A stretch of 64,000 nucleotides of DNA from an uncultured delta proteobacterium (GCA_903843965.1 CAIMRY010000043.1:62001-126000); one strand, 5' to 3'; positions 20,036-28,640 are shown, numbered from the stretch's first letter. Translations and numbers: made by a program. The notes: generated by a model from the sequence alone, not told the origin.

Positions 20036-20349
20036 TATTTCTCCCCGAACTTGGCGGCGAAAAGCTCCGTCAGGCGGTCCACGGCCTGGGCCGCGTCCGC
20101 TCCGCTGGCGCGGATTTCAAGGGTGCTGCCCTGGGCGGCGGAGAGCGTCAGGATGTCCAGGATGCTCTTGGCGTCCACGCTCTGCCCCTGGCCCTCGATG
20201 ATGATCTTGGCGGCAAAGGCCTGGGCCTCCCGTGCGATCTGGCTGGCCGGGCGCGCGTGCAGGCCCAGCTGGTTGGCCACCAGCACTTGGCGCACGCACA
20301 GCTCCGCAGCGGCGGCGGCCGAATCCGTAGTTGCAGTCAGTTCACACAT
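20035..20349 (-). CDS. ptsH: HPr phosphocarrier protein
   Basis: HPr carries phosphate between enzyme I and EII proteins. It has 104 residues, longer than usual because of an Ala-rich N-terminus of ~15 residues. The active His is in GLHARPASQ (~31). The regulatory Ser region SVDAKSILDILTLSAAQG (~62) keeps a Ser, so control by an HPr kinase is possible, but no kinase gene is here. It lies between the EIID gene and ptsI. Confidence 0.93.
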   Translation of the reverse strand: MCELTATTDSAAAAAELCVRQVLVANQLGLHARPASQIAREAQAFAAKIIIEGQGQSVDAKSILDILTLSAAQGSTLEIRASGADAAQAVDRLTELFAAKFGEK

Positions 20350-20383
20350 GGTTCAACCGTATCTTATTGCGCCGGCGGCGTCT

Positions 20384-21187
20384 TCAGGGAAAGCCCACAG
20401 GCAGGCCGCCGGGGGCCTGCTGCATGAGCCAGGGAATGGCGGCGAGCGCCCACAGGACAAAGCCTGCCACCACCCAACGGGGCAGTATGGGCCGCAGGGT
20501 AAAAAAGCCTGCCACTCCGAGGGCGCCGATGCCCCAGGCCCAGGACACGAAGTCTCTGGCCGGGAACAGCTGGGTCCACAAAGTCAGGAGCAGCGCGGCA
20601 TTGAGGAACTTGATGCGCCGCCCCCAGTTGATGAGGTCCCAGCGTTTGAGGGCGCTTAAAAAACTGAAGCCCCGGCGGAGACCCGCAAGAAAAGTGTACA
20701 CACGAAAGACTTGCAATCCAAGAAAAAAGAAAACGCCCATCACGAGCGGCAGGGCGTGCTGGCCCGCCAGCAGGAGGCAGGTGCTGGACAGCGCCCAGAA
20801 GATGAGCAGGCTGCCCGCGAACACGGAGTCGCCGATGGCCGAGAGGGTGTAGCTGGTGGTGTTCTTGACCTTTTCCAGGGCGTCCGGCGGCAGGCGGCGG
20901 CCCGCGATGTCCGCCTCCACGGCCAGGAAGATGCCCACCAGGCAGGGCACCCAGAAGGGGTGCGAGCTGAAGTGCTTGGCGTAGCGCTTCAGCGCCTGCT
21001 CGCGGGCTGCGGGCTCCTTGTGGATGACCCACAGGCCCGGCTGCATGGCGTAGAGGATGCCCACGCTCATGAGCCCGCGCGGGTTCATGGACGCGCCCAC
21101 CAGATAGGTGCGCAAAAAGCAGCGCAGGTAGGCCTTGCCGCGCTCGGTCCAGAATCCCTGGTGGCTGCCCGTGCCGGCGGCGGCCAT
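20384..21187 (-). CDS. PTS mannose/fructose/sorbose-family EIID membrane component
   Basis: A 267-residue membrane protein of the PTS EIID family (ManZ type). Family segments are AYLRCFLRTYLVGASMNPRGLMSVG, NTTSYTLSAIGDSVFAGSLLIFWAL and a C-terminal run of three or four hydrophobic helices. The start is the ATG at 21187, directly after the bioB stop (TGACATG); the longer frame is out-of-phase bioB sequence. No EIIA, EIIB or EIIC gene is nearby, so sugar transport cannot be inferred. The cluster may act in regulation, or the partners lie elsewhere. Confidence 0.85.
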   Translation of the reverse strand: MAAAGTGSHQGFWTERGKAYLRCFLRTYLVGASMNPRGLMSVGILYAMQPGLWVIHKEPAAREQALKRYAKHFSSHPFWVPCLVGIFLAVEADIAGRRLPPDALEKVKNTTSYTLSAIGDSVFAGSLLIFWALSSTCLLLAGQHALPLVMGVFFFLGLQVFRVYTFLAGLRRGFSFLSALKRWDLINWGRRIKFLNAALLLTLWTQLFPARDFVSWAWGIGALGVAGFFTLRPILPRWVVAGFVLWALAAIPWLMQQAPGGLPVGFP

Positions 21188-21188
21188 G

Positions 21189-22337
21189 TCAGCGGCCTTT
21201 GCCGGGCGTATTTCCGGTGGACGATCCGGTGGCGGATCCTGAGGCAGACCCGGTGGAAGACCCGCTGGAAGACCCGTCCGCCGCGCCAGATGCCGGGCCA
21301 GCCGTCGCACCCGTCGACGGATTAAACCCCAGCTCCCGGGCCAGGGCCAGGTCGTCCTCGGCCACGGAGCCGGGCAGGGTCAGGTAGTCGCCGATCATCA
21401 GCCCGCTCATGCCGGAGTTGAACAGCTCCCGCTGGCCCGCGCCCCCTGCCGGGCCGAAGACCGTGGCCCGCCCGCCGCACACGCGCAGGTTGGCGTGGGG
21501 CAGCATCAGCCGCAAGAGCGCCAGGATGCCCAGGGCCTCCGGCCTTGAGAGCACGGGCCGGTTCTCCAGCGGCGTGCCCTTGATGGGCATGAGGAAATTC
21601 ACGGGCACGCTGTGCACGCCCAGCTCCAGCAGGGTCTGGCCCAGCTCCGCGCGCTGCGCCCAGCTTTCGCCCAGGCCGAAGATGCCGCCGGAGCACACGA
21701 ACAGCCCGGCCGATAATGCCAGGCGCACGGCCTCAACGTCCTCGTCGTAGCTGTGGGTGGTGCAGATCTGCGGGAAGAAGCTCCGGGCCGTCTCCAGGTT
21801 GTGGTGCAGGCCGGAGAGCCCGGCGTCGACCAGCCAGGCCAGCCGGTCCGGCCCGAGCAGCCCCACGGAGGCGTCGGCCTTGAGCCCGGCCTCGCGCACC
21901 AGGCGCACGGACTGGAGCAGCAGGTCGAAGTCCGCGTCGGACAGGGCCAGGCCGCTGGCCACGATGCCGAAGCGCGTGGCCCCGCGCGCACAGGCGCTGG
22001 CTGCGGCCAGGCCGATCTGCTCCGGGTCCAGGAAGCCGTGGCGCGGGCTGGCTGTGGTGTGGCGGCCGGACTGGGCGCAGAAGGCGCAGTCCTCGGTGCA
22101 GCCGCCGCTCTTGGCGTTGACGATGGCGCAGAGGTGCAGGTCTTTGTTGAAATTTCTGCGGCGCACGGAGCGCGCCCCGGCCAGCAGCCGGTTGAAGGCC
22201 TCATTGTCCTGGGCCGAGCCTGTTCCGCTGGCTGCGGCGGCCAGCACGGCGGTCAGCGCCGCCTGGTCCAGGGGGCGGTCGTCCAGGGCCAGGACAATGG
22301 CCCGGTCCAGTTCAGCTGTTGTGCCCAAGCCGCTCAT
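21189..22337 (-). CDS. bioB: Biotin synthase with a repetitive C-terminal tail
   Basis: Radical-SAM enzyme that inserts sulfur into dethiobiotin to make biotin (382 residues). The cluster motif is GGCTEDCAFCAQS (~78-90, CxxxCxxC). GVHSVPVNFLMPIKGTPLE, RVCGGRATVFGP and SGMSGLMIGDYLTLPG are family hallmarks, and the 2Fe-2S ligands are present in the barrel. After residue ~345 the protein ends in about seven 4-residue Gly-Ser-x-x units (GSSSGSSTGSAS...), coded by an exact 12-nt array and absent from typical BioB. It overlaps the rsmI end by 26 nt and runs directly into the EIID gene. No other bio gene is adjacent. Confidence 0.95.
   Translation of the reverse strand: MSGLGTTAELDRAIVLALDDRPLDQAALTAVLAAAASGTGSAQDNEAFNRLLAGARSVRRRNFNKDLHLCAIVNAKSGGCTEDCAFCAQSGRHTTASPRHGFLDPEQIGLAAASACARGATRFGIVASGLALSDADFDLLLQSVRLVREAGLKADASVGLLGPDRLAWLVDAGLSGLHHNLETARSFFPQICTTHSYDEDVEAVRLALSAGLFVCSGGIFGLGESWAQRAELGQTLLELGVHSVPVNFLMPIKGTPLENRPVLSRPEALGILALLRLMLPHANLRVCGGRATVFGPAGGAGQRELFNSGMSGLMIGDYLTLPGSVAEDDLALARELGFNPSTGATAGPASGAADGSSSGSSTGSASGSATGSSTGNTPGKGR
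21191..21280 (-). repeat. In-frame 12-bp array coding the BioB C-terminal tail
   Basis: Read on the minus strand, seven consecutive 12-nt units of the type GGGTCTTCCACC end exactly at the bioB TGA stop. They give Gly-Ser-Ser-Thr-like tetrapeptides. Weaker copies extend further into the gene. Confidence 0.9.
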
Positions 22338-23241
22338 AGATTTCCTTCACGCTCATGCCCGGCACCCGCAGGGCCACGCGCCTGGCCACCTCGCGGGGCT
22401 TGCCGCCGCGCGCCTTTTCTTCGGCGATGACCAATGCCAGTAATGGGGCCAGCGCCGCCGCCTGGTCCGTGGTGGGGTCAGCTCCGTCCGGCCCGTTCAC
22501 AGGCTCGGGTCCGCCAAGGGCCTCTGGTCCGACAACCACGGTGACCTCGCCCAGCACGTCCAGATTCGCCTCTGTCAGGCGTCCCAGCCGACCCAGAATA
22601 AACTCCTCGTAGACCTTGGTCAATTCCCGGCACAGGGCGAATTCGCGGTCGCCCAGGACACCGGCGGCCAGGGCCAGGGTGGCGGCCAGGCGGTCCTTGC
22701 GCTCGAAAAAGACCAGGGTGGCGCCCGTGGCCGCGTGGCGGGCCAAGAGCTTCTGGGCCTGGCCTTTGGTGCGCGGCAGAAAGCCCAGAAAGGTGTACGG
22801 CGCGGGCGGCAGGCCGCAGGCGGCCAGCGCCGTCACCGGAGCCGAGGGGCCAGGCACGCAGGTGACCCGGAAGCCGGACTCGCGGCAGGCCCGCGCCAGG
22901 CGGAAGCCGGGGTCGGAGAGCACCGGGGTTCCGGCGTCGCTGATGAGCGCCACGGCCTGGCCCTGGGCCAGCATGTCCAGCACCTGGGGGATGCGCCCGG
23001 TCTCGTTGTGCTCGTGCAGGCTGAAAAAGCCGGGGCGCGCGCGGGTGATCAACAGCCGCCGGAAGAACAGCCCGGCGCGGCGGGTGTCCTCGGCCAGGAT
23101 GGCGTCGGCGCGGGTCAGCACGTCGCGGGCGCGGGGCGAGAGGTCGGCGTCGTTGCCGATGGGCGTGGCCACCAGATACAGGCCCGGAGCCAGCGGCGGG
23201 GCCTCGGGCGCGGGGAGGGACTCTGCGCTGGCCGGGCTCAA
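22312..23241 (-). CDS. rsmI: 16S rRNA (cytidine-1402-2'-O)-methyltransferase RsmI
   Basis: Tetrapyrrole-methylase-fold enzyme that 2'-O-methylates C1402 of 16S rRNA (309 residues). Motifs are LYLVATPIGNDADLSPRA (~15), ILAEDTRR (~43), ALISDAGTPVLSDPG (~85), CVPGPSAPVTAL (~112) and LVFFERKDRL (~160). The frame has no ATG before the conserved start. A TTG at 23241 overlaps the stop of the upstream HD gene as TTGA, the best start and a sign of translational coupling. It overlaps bioB by 26 nt. Confidence 0.9.
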   Translation of the reverse strand: MSPASAESLPAPEAPPLAPGLYLVATPIGNDADLSPRARDVLTRADAILAEDTRRAGLFFRRLLITRARPGFFSLHEHNETGRIPQVLDMLAQGQAVALISDAGTPVLSDPGFRLARACRESGFRVTCVPGPSAPVTALAACGLPPAPYTFLGFLPRTKGQAQKLLARHAATGATLVFFERKDRLAATLALAAGVLGDREFALCRELTKVYEEFILGRLGRLTEANLDVLGEVTVVVGPEALGGPEPVNGPDGADPTTDQAAALAPLLALVIAEEKARGGKPREVARRVALRVPGMSVKEIYERLGHNS

Positions 23242-24494
23242 TCGAAGTCCGCCAGCAGCGCGCCCACCTGGATGCCCATGACCTCGGGCCGATGCTCGTA
23301 CATCTGCCGGATGCGCCAGCGGGCCTGGTGCAGCTGCTCGTTGTTGATGCCGTTGCGCAGGGCCGTGTCGGCCTCGATGAAGGCGGCCAGCCGGTCGCAC
23401 ATCTTGAGCAGGGGGCCGTCCTTGGGGTCCAGCTCGTCGCGGTTTTTCGGGCCGCGCAGGTCGTCCTCGGTCACGTGGCGTATCTCCAGCCCGCCGGGGC
23501 CGTCCTCCACCACGGTGGCGATGAACTCCGAGCCCACGGCCAGGCCCAGCAGATAGGAGAGCCGCTCGGAGAGGTCGGCGCAGCCGCCGTTGCGCAGGGG
23601 GGCCAGCAGCCGGTTCTCCAGTTCCTGGTTCTCGTACTGCTTGATGAGTTCGCCGATGGCCGCGTCCGAGGACTTGACCGGCGAGATGATGTCCCGGGTC
23701 AGGAGCTCCGGCAGGTCGTGGAACAGGCCGGTGAAGAAATTGTTGTGCCTGCGCGCGCGGCAGGCCCCGGCCTCCACGCTGAAGAACCAGGAGTACGCCG
23801 CCACCAGGAACATGTGGCCCAGCACCGTGGTCTCGGGCACGCGCGGGGTCTGGGACCAGCGCTTCTGGAAGCGCAGCTGGCCCGCGCGCGCGGCGAAGCG
23901 GGCGAACTCGTTGTCCCCGGAGAGCAGCTCGCTCACGCCGGGGATGTCCGTCAGGCCCTTGAGCCGTGAGACAAAGCTCTCCTCGATCTCCGGCATCTCT
24001 TCGTCGTGGACGTTGAAGGGCTGGAGCACCCGGAACTCGGAATAGCTGGCGTAGAGGTGCGCGGCCATGAGGATGCGCCGGGCCGGGGTCTTTTCCTCGG
24101 GCTCCATGAGGGCGGTGGTCATGCGCGCCCAGAAGTCCTCGCCCAAGGGGGCCAGCCGGGGCTTGAGCTGGGGCAGCACCCACTGGGTGAGCTTCTGGTA
24201 GTCCGCGCGGTTGGCCTTGATCTTGTAGAACACCGGCGGTTTGATGTCGGTGATGACCAGGCGGTAGAAGTAGTCGAAGAGCCCGCCCTCGATGGTCTCG
24301 TCCACCAGGTCCAGGCGCTCCTGCAAGGGCATGTCCTTGGTGACGCGGGAGAGCAGCATCCAGGCCACGATCATCTTGTGGGCCTGCTTGTCCACCTCCA
24401 TGAGCTCCATGGGCCGCAGCCGGTCGTTCCAGCGCTTCATGAACGCGCCGGAAAAGACAAGCTGCAGCAGGCTCTTGCGGATCACTGTGGACAT
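23238..24494 (-). CDS. HD-domain hydrolase, YfbR-like, 418 residues
   Basis: A long HD-superfamily protein. The HD pattern is split as VLGHMFLVAAYSWFF (~220), TGLFHDLPELLTRDIISPVK (~250) and KMCDRLAAFIEAD (~365), resembling YfbR/YedJ-type phosphohydrolases. A helical N-terminal region of ~200 residues has no match I recognise. Substrate unknown; a nucleotide is plausible. The ATG at 24494 has a GAAGGAGA box. It is the first gene of the rsmI-bioB-PTS-smpB-glc run. Confidence 0.8.
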   Translation of the reverse strand: MSTVIRKSLLQLVFSGAFMKRWNDRLRPMELMEVDKQAHKMIVAWMLLSRVTKDMPLQERLDLVDETIEGGLFDYFYRLVITDIKPPVFYKIKANRADYQKLTQWVLPQLKPRLAPLGEDFWARMTTALMEPEEKTPARRILMAAHLYASYSEFRVLQPFNVHDEEMPEIEESFVSRLKGLTDIPGVSELLSGDNEFARFAARAGQLRFQKRWSQTPRVPETTVLGHMFLVAAYSWFFSVEAGACRARRHNNFFTGLFHDLPELLTRDIISPVKSSDAAIGELIKQYENQELENRLLAPLRNGGCADLSERLSYLLGLAVGSEFIATVVEDGPGGLEIRHVTEDDLRGPKNRDELDPKDGPLLKMCDRLAAFIEADTALRNGINNEQLHQARWRIRQMYEHRPEVMGIQVGALLADFD

Positions 24495-24597
24495 GCGCTT
24501 CTCCTTCGGGTTCCCTGGCCGCCGATTCCCTCAATGCGCATACTACCGCGCCTGGCCGGGCTTCGGCAAGGGGCGCGCGGCCAGGCAGCCGCCGGGC

Positions 24598-26199
24598 TTA
24601 CCCGGCAAGGGGCGTGAACAGGGCCAGGCACTCGGCGTGGGCCGTGTGCGGGAACAGGTCCACGGCCTGCACCGCCGCCAACTCGTAGGCTGCGGACAGA
24701 AGCCCGGCGTCCCGCGCCAGCGTGGCCGGGTTGCACGACACGTAGACCAGCCGGGGCAGGGGCTTGGCGACAAGCCACTGCACCAGTCCGGCGTCCAGGC
24801 CCTCGCGCGGGGGGTCCACCACGGCCACAGCCGGGATCTCGTAGTCCTCGGGCAGGCGCAGGGGGATGGGCTCCTGGCCCGAGAGGTCCGCGCGCAGGAA
24901 GCGGCAGTTCTTCGTGCCGTTGAGCCTGGCGTTGGCCTCGGCGTCGGCGATGGCCGAGGCGTTCTGCTCCAGCCCCAGCACGCGGCCGCAGGACCCGGCC
25001 AGAAACAGCGCGATGCCGCCGCCGCCGCAGTACAGGTCGTACACGGTGTCCGTGGGGGCCAGGTCGGCCAGGGTGCGCAGGGCGGCGTAGAGCGCCTCGG
25101 CCCCCTTGGTGCAGGTCTGGAAAAAGGCGTCCGGGCTGATGGAATAGCGCGCGCTCTCCAGGGCCTCGATGAGCACCGGGGCGCCCAGGGTCAGGCGCGT
25201 GCGCTCGGCCTGAGACAGACCGTCGGCGCTGCCTCGCTCGGAGTGGACAAAGCCGGTGAGCTGCGGGAAGCGGTCCAGCAGCTCCTGGCCCAGGGCCTGC
25301 ACGGCGCGGCCCTGGCCCTCGGTGGCCGGTGCGGTGATGAGCTGGGCCAGCAGCGCGTCCTGGTGCACGCTGTGGCGCAGCACCAGGTGGCGCAAAAAGC
25401 CTTCGCGGCTGGCGCGGTCGTAGGCCGTGAGCCGGGCCTTGATGCAGCCCGCGCGCACGGCGGCCACGATGTCCTCCCCGACCTGGGGGAAGATGGGGCA
25501 GGCCGCGAGGTCGAAGACCCGGCCAACGCCCGATTGTTTTGAGGAGTGCCCAGCGAGTTGGCCAGGGGCGGCGGCCTCGTACAGGCCCAGGCGCAGGGCG
25601 ACGCCCTGGCCCCCTGGCGCGGCCTGGAAGGCGAACTCCATCTTGTTGCGGAAGCGCTGGGAGGACGGCGCGGCCACGGGCGGCAGCACGACCTTGGGCT
25701 GCACCTTGCCGATGCGCGCAAGCGCCTCCACGATCTGGCGCTGTTTCCAGGCCAGCTGGCTTTCCGGGGCCAGGTGCTGCAGCGAGCAGCCGCCGCACAG
25801 GCCGAAATGCGGGCAGAAGGGGGCCACGGCCTCGGGCGAGGGGGAGAGCACCTCGGCCACCACGGCTTCGGCGTGGCGGCGGTGGACCTGGGTCAGCCTT
25901 GCGCGCACGCGCGAGCCCGGCAAAGCCCCGGCCACAAACACGGCCATGCCCGCCCCGGCGAAGTCGTCCACGCCGCCGTCGTCTCCGGCGATGACTTCAG
26001 GCATGCGGCCCACGCCAGCGCCGCCCAGGGCCAGAGCGTCGATGTGAAGCTCCACCAGCTTGCCGCTGAGCGGCGAGGGCTCGGCGGTGGAGATTCTGTG
26101 GCCCGTGCCGTGGCGGGGGGTGCGGCCGGTTGTGCTGTGCGAATGGCGACCGGACTTGCGGGCGCCGCCGCCGCGGCCGGAGGTGTTTCTGGGGCTCAT
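24598..26199 (-). CDS. TrmA/RlmD-family RNA (uracil-5)-methyltransferase
   Basis: SAM-dependent enzyme that makes 5-methyluridine in RNA, RlmCD/RlmD-like (533 residues). An Arg/Ser-rich N-terminal tail (~1-40) precedes a TRAM domain (~45-115). The 4Fe-4S ligands are in FCPHFGLCGGCSLQHL (~125) and AACPIF (~225). SAM motifs include YDLYCGGGGIALFLAG (~395) and VVDPPREGLDA (~465). The catalytic Cys is in LVYVSCNPATLARD (~490). 23S rRNA is a more likely substrate than tRNA given the Fe-S cluster and TRAM domain; this is inference. Monocistronic, with AAGGACA before the ATG. Confidence 0.92.
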   Translation of the reverse strand: MSPRNTSGRGGGARKSGRHSHSTTGRTPRHGTGHRISTAEPSPLSGKLVELHIDALALGGAGVGRMPEVIAGDDGGVDDFAGAGMAVFVAGALPGSRVRARLTQVHRRHAEAVVAEVLSPSPEAVAPFCPHFGLCGGCSLQHLAPESQLAWKQRQIVEALARIGKVQPKVVLPPVAAPSSQRFRNKMEFAFQAAPGGQGVALRLGLYEAAAPGQLAGHSSKQSGVGRVFDLAACPIFPQVGEDIVAAVRAGCIKARLTAYDRASREGFLRHLVLRHSVHQDALLAQLITAPATEGQGRAVQALGQELLDRFPQLTGFVHSERGSADGLSQAERTRLTLGAPVLIEALESARYSISPDAFFQTCTKGAEALYAALRTLADLAPTDTVYDLYCGGGGIALFLAGSCGRVLGLEQNASAIADAEANARLNGTKNCRFLRADLSGQEPIPLRLPEDYEIPAVAVVDPPREGLDAGLVQWLVAKPLPRLVYVSCNPATLARDAGLLSAAYELAAVQAVDLFPHTAHAECLALFTPLAG

Positions 26200-26373
26200 G
26201 CAGTGTCCTTTGGATTTAAAAATGACGTTATGCTAATTGGTATGCCAGAGGCGTTGCGAAAAAGCACGGTGTTGGCCGCTGGTATTTTGAATGCGACACA
26301 ACAGCGAGCGCCATTCAGCCAACACGCAGTCATTATACGCTTCATCTTTTTCTGCGCCTATGGGCGCGGAGCA

Positions 26374-26661
26374 TCATGTGGAATAATAATCACCTGGGCT
26401 TCCATCTGTCGAGTTGTCGATCAGCGCATTGAGTGGCGGAATGTTAGAACCTACACAATAATCATCCAGGAACCCAGCGTAATCACGCACGTCTTCGAGT
26501 GGAATTCCAAAAACTTTGTTGCGTTCATTCTTTTCGACAAGCGGTTTGCGCTCGGCTGAAGCAATCATAAAGCGGACTAAAGTGGCTGATTTGTCAGTCT
26601 TTACATCACTGCGCTCCAGGCGACGCGTTTCCGGCTGTGCCGCGCGCACGCTACTTCGCAC
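26374..26661 (-). CDS. Small hypothetical protein in an AT-richer gap
   Basis: A 95-residue ORF whose C-terminal half (VFGIPLEDVRDYAGFLDDYC, then PPLNALIDNSTDGSPGDYY) looks like a real domain with a conserved-looking PPLN-L-N-GxPGD pattern. I cannot assign a function. The ATG at 26661 would overlap the DUF3108 gene end by 11 nt; the inner Met in VRFMIASAERK is an alternative. Composition is lower in GC than its neighbours, suggesting acquisition or a remnant. The rest of the 26200-26650 gap shows nothing clear. Confidence 0.5.
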   Translation of the reverse strand: MRSSVRAAQPETRRLERSDVKTDKSATLVRFMIASAERKPLVEKNERNKVFGIPLEDVRDYAGFLDDYCVGSNIPPLNALIDNSTDGSPGDYYST

Positions 26662-27412
26662 CCTCGTAGCCTGTCAGATCCATGGAGAACGAGCCGACCA
26701 CGACCTTGCTCTTCACGCGCACCGGGATGCGCCGCTCGTCGGTCGTGATCCAGACCTGGAGCTTGGCGTCCGGGCTTTTGCGGAACACGCCGCCGATCTC
26801 CTTGACCTCCGGCTCCACCAGGAAGGTGTCGAACACCCCCGCCGGGGTGGTGATGGTCTCGCGTTTGAGCACGCGGGCCTTGCCGATGACGGCCTTGTCG
26901 CCGTCGGTCACGGGCGCGGCGAACTCATACCCCACGGCCAGCGGCTTGGTGCGGAACAAAAAGAGCATGGCCAGCGGGTCAAAGGTGCCGGGGTGGGTCA
27001 TGACGGCGTTTTTCAGCGCGCCCTTGCTGTAGCGGTAGGCCATGTTGCCCTGGGGATTGAAGCGGATGACGTAGTTGCGCACGTAGTCGCCCTCGCTCTG
27101 GTCCTTCTGGTACAACAGCGAGCGCGTGACGCCGGGGTCCACCCAGGATTTCATCTCGTCGCGCACGCGGTAGAACTTGTCGATGAAGGGCGTGCTTTGG
27201 GCCTGGGCGCGGAAGAGCAGGGCCGGCTGGCCCTCGGCCTCGGAGCCGGGCAGGGTCTCCAGGGTGGCCGTGCCCGCGTGGATGAAGGTCCAGAACAGGT
27301 CGTAGGTGAGCTTCTCTCCCTTGGTGAAGAGGTACTCGGCCTGGGCAGGCAGGGCTGCAAGCAGCACGAGGAGCAGGGCGATGAGCAGGCCAAGGGCCGC
27401 GATGCGTTTCAT
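26651..27412 (-). CDS. DUF3108 family exported protein
   Basis: A 253-residue protein with a clear signal peptide (KRIAALGLLIALLLVLLAALPAQA) followed by the DUF3108 pattern: GEKLTYDLFWTFIHAGTATLE, FRAQAQSTPFIDKFYRVRDEMKSWVD and the C-terminal LQVWITTDERRIPVRVKSKVVVGSFSMDL. Members are periplasmic beta-rich proteins of unknown function in Gram-negative bacteria. The start at 27412 is set by the signal peptide; the frame upstream is antisense to the CBS gene. It is divergent from that gene. Confidence 0.85.
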   Translation of the reverse strand: MKRIAALGLLIALLLVLLAALPAQAEYLFTKGEKLTYDLFWTFIHAGTATLETLPGSEAEGQPALLFRAQAQSTPFIDKFYRVRDEMKSWVDPGVTRSLLYQKDQSEGDYVRNYVIRFNPQGNMAYRYSKGALKNAVMTHPGTFDPLAMLFLFRTKPLAVGYEFAAPVTDGDKAVIGKARVLKRETITTPAGVFDTFLVEPEVKEIGGVFRKSPDAKLQVWITTDERRIPVRVKSKVVVGSFSMDLTGYEGAK

Positions 27413-27548
27413 GGCCCGCAGAGTGGGGCCGGGCCGATGTTTTGTCAAGGTCGCCAGGGCCCTTGCGCCCGCCTGCCGGGACAGGGTACAAGGCCCTGAC
27501 CCGCAAGAGGCGTTTCTGGCGGAAAAAACCCTGTGCCGAGGAGATCCT

Positions 27549-28046
27549 ATGCTGTTTCGCAAGCGCGCCTGGGACATGATGCGCGAGGAGTTCGCCTGGG
27601 TCGACGAGTCGGCCAACCTGGCCGAGGTGGTGCGCGCCCTGCGCGAAAGCCAGCAGACCAGCCCGGAGAACAACGTGGTGCTGGTGCTGGCCAAATCCGG
27701 CGACGGCGCGCCCAAGCTCAAGGGTGCGGTTTCGGTGTGGAAGGTGCTGGAGGCCATGGACGAATGCGTGCTGCGCGACCCGGAGCTCAGGGTCGTAGAG
27801 GACAGCGACTTTGACCAGACCTTTGCCCGGGCCTGCGCCGTGTGCACCCACACCTCCCTGGCCCGGCACCTGGAGTCCGACGTGCCCATGCTCAAGCCCG
27901 GCGACCCGCTGCCCGTGGTGCTGGAGCTGTTTTTGCGCAAGAAGCGCGGCTGGGCCGTGGTGGAGGAGAACGGCAAGGTGCTCGGCGTGGTCCTGGTGGC
28001 CGACGTGTACCGCGAGATCTCCCGCGACATGACCCGCGCGTTTTAG
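27549..28046 (+). CDS. CBS-domain-pair protein
   Basis: A 165-residue cytosolic protein made of two CBS domains. The first (~12-80) carries WVDESANLAEVVRALRES and KGAVSVWKVLEAM. The second (~95-160) carries VPMLKPGDPLPVVLELFLRKKRGWAVV and KVLGVVLVADVYREI. CBS pairs bind adenosyl nucleotides and usually regulate a partner; none is fused here. A GAGGAGATCCT box precedes the ATG at 27549. Transcribed alone toward the shared terminator at 28.25 kb. Confidence 0.88.
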   Translation: MLFRKRAWDMMREEFAWVDESANLAEVVRALRESQQTSPENNVVLVLAKSGDGAPKLKGAVSVWKVLEAMDECVLRDPELRVVEDSDFDQTFARACAVCTHTSLARHLESDVPMLKPGDPLPVVLELFLRKKRGWAVVEENGKVLGVVLVADVYREISRDMTRAF

Positions 28047-28102
28047 GGCCTGCCCCCCGCGCATCTTCTTCCTCCTGGACTCCCTTGGCCGCTGCGCAGG
28101 CC

Positions 28103-28150
28103 GGTCCGGGTCAAGGTCCAGGTCGAGGTCGAGGTCCAACTCCAGGTCCA
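28103..28150. repeat. 6-bp tandem array downstream of the CBS gene
   Basis: Eight 6-nt units GGTCNN (GGTCCG, GGTCAA, GGTCCA, GGTCGA, GGTCGA, GGTCCA, ACTCCA, GGTCCA) run without gaps, starting 57 nt after the CBS stop codon. Confidence 0.85.
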
Positions 28151-28243
28151 GGGCTGCGGCGCAGGAACGCTCCGCCTGGCAAAGGCGCTCTTTTCTCCAA
28201 GAAAAAAGAAACAGCCATCGGAAACAGGCCCGCGCCTGCGCAG

Positions 28244-28282
28244 AAAAAAAAGCCCCGGAGCCAGTGCGGTTCCGGGGCTTTG
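28244..28282. terminator. Intrinsic terminator, mainly for the minus-strand YbjQ-like gene
   Basis: GCCCCGGA and TCCGGGGC arms enclose an 11-nt loop. Eight A lie on the left (a T-run read on the minus strand) and three T on the right. It lies 20 nt past the stop of the gene ending at 28302 and also downstream of the convergent CBS gene. Confidence 0.9.
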
Positions 28283-28301
28283 TCGTTGTCGTGGGGCCGG
28301 G

Positions 28302-28640
28302 CTACTTCATGGGCTTCAGGCGCACGGCGGTGCCGTAGCAGGAGTAGTACTTGTCGCCCTCGGGGTGGAAGGCCACGGTCTCGCGGTAGCCCAGGATGGC
28401 GTCGGCGTTGACCTCCAGCGCCTGGGCGATGAGGCCGTAGAAGGCGTTGTCGAAGTTGTAGCTGCGGCAGACGATGAGCCCGAAGGTGCCCAGGACATCG
28501 CGCGTGGGCACGGAGTCCAGGGTGACGATCTTGAAGCGCCCGGCCATGTAGTGGTCCTTGGCCAGGCCCAGGCGCGGGTCGTTCTTGGACTCGTCGTCCA
28601 CGGGTTTGGGCTTGCGGCCGCCGCTGTTGAATAGGGCCAT
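28302..28640 (-). CDS. YbjQ-like (heavy-metal-binding fold) small protein
   Basis: A 112-residue cytosolic protein. After a polar N-terminus (FNSGGRKPKPVDDESKND), residues ~38-110 resemble the YbjQ/UPF0145 pattern: KIVTLDSVPTRDVLGTFGLIVCRS, then ALEVNADAILGYRETVAFHPEGDKYYSCYGTAVRL. The match is by shape only, so moderate confidence. The ATG at 28640 is set by the domain start; the frame upstream reads repeat DNA. It ends in a strong intrinsic terminator. Confidence 0.6.
   Translation of the reverse strand: MALFNSGGRKPKPVDDESKNDPRLGLAKDHYMAGRFKIVTLDSVPTRDVLGTFGLIVCRSYNFDNAFYGLIAQALEVNADAILGYRETVAFHPEGDKYYSCYGTAVRLKPMK

Noticed and set aside
22338-22700. Biotin-repressor site or riboswitch before bioB
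   Set aside because: bioB overlaps rsmI; no leader space and no dyad like a BirA operator was seen.
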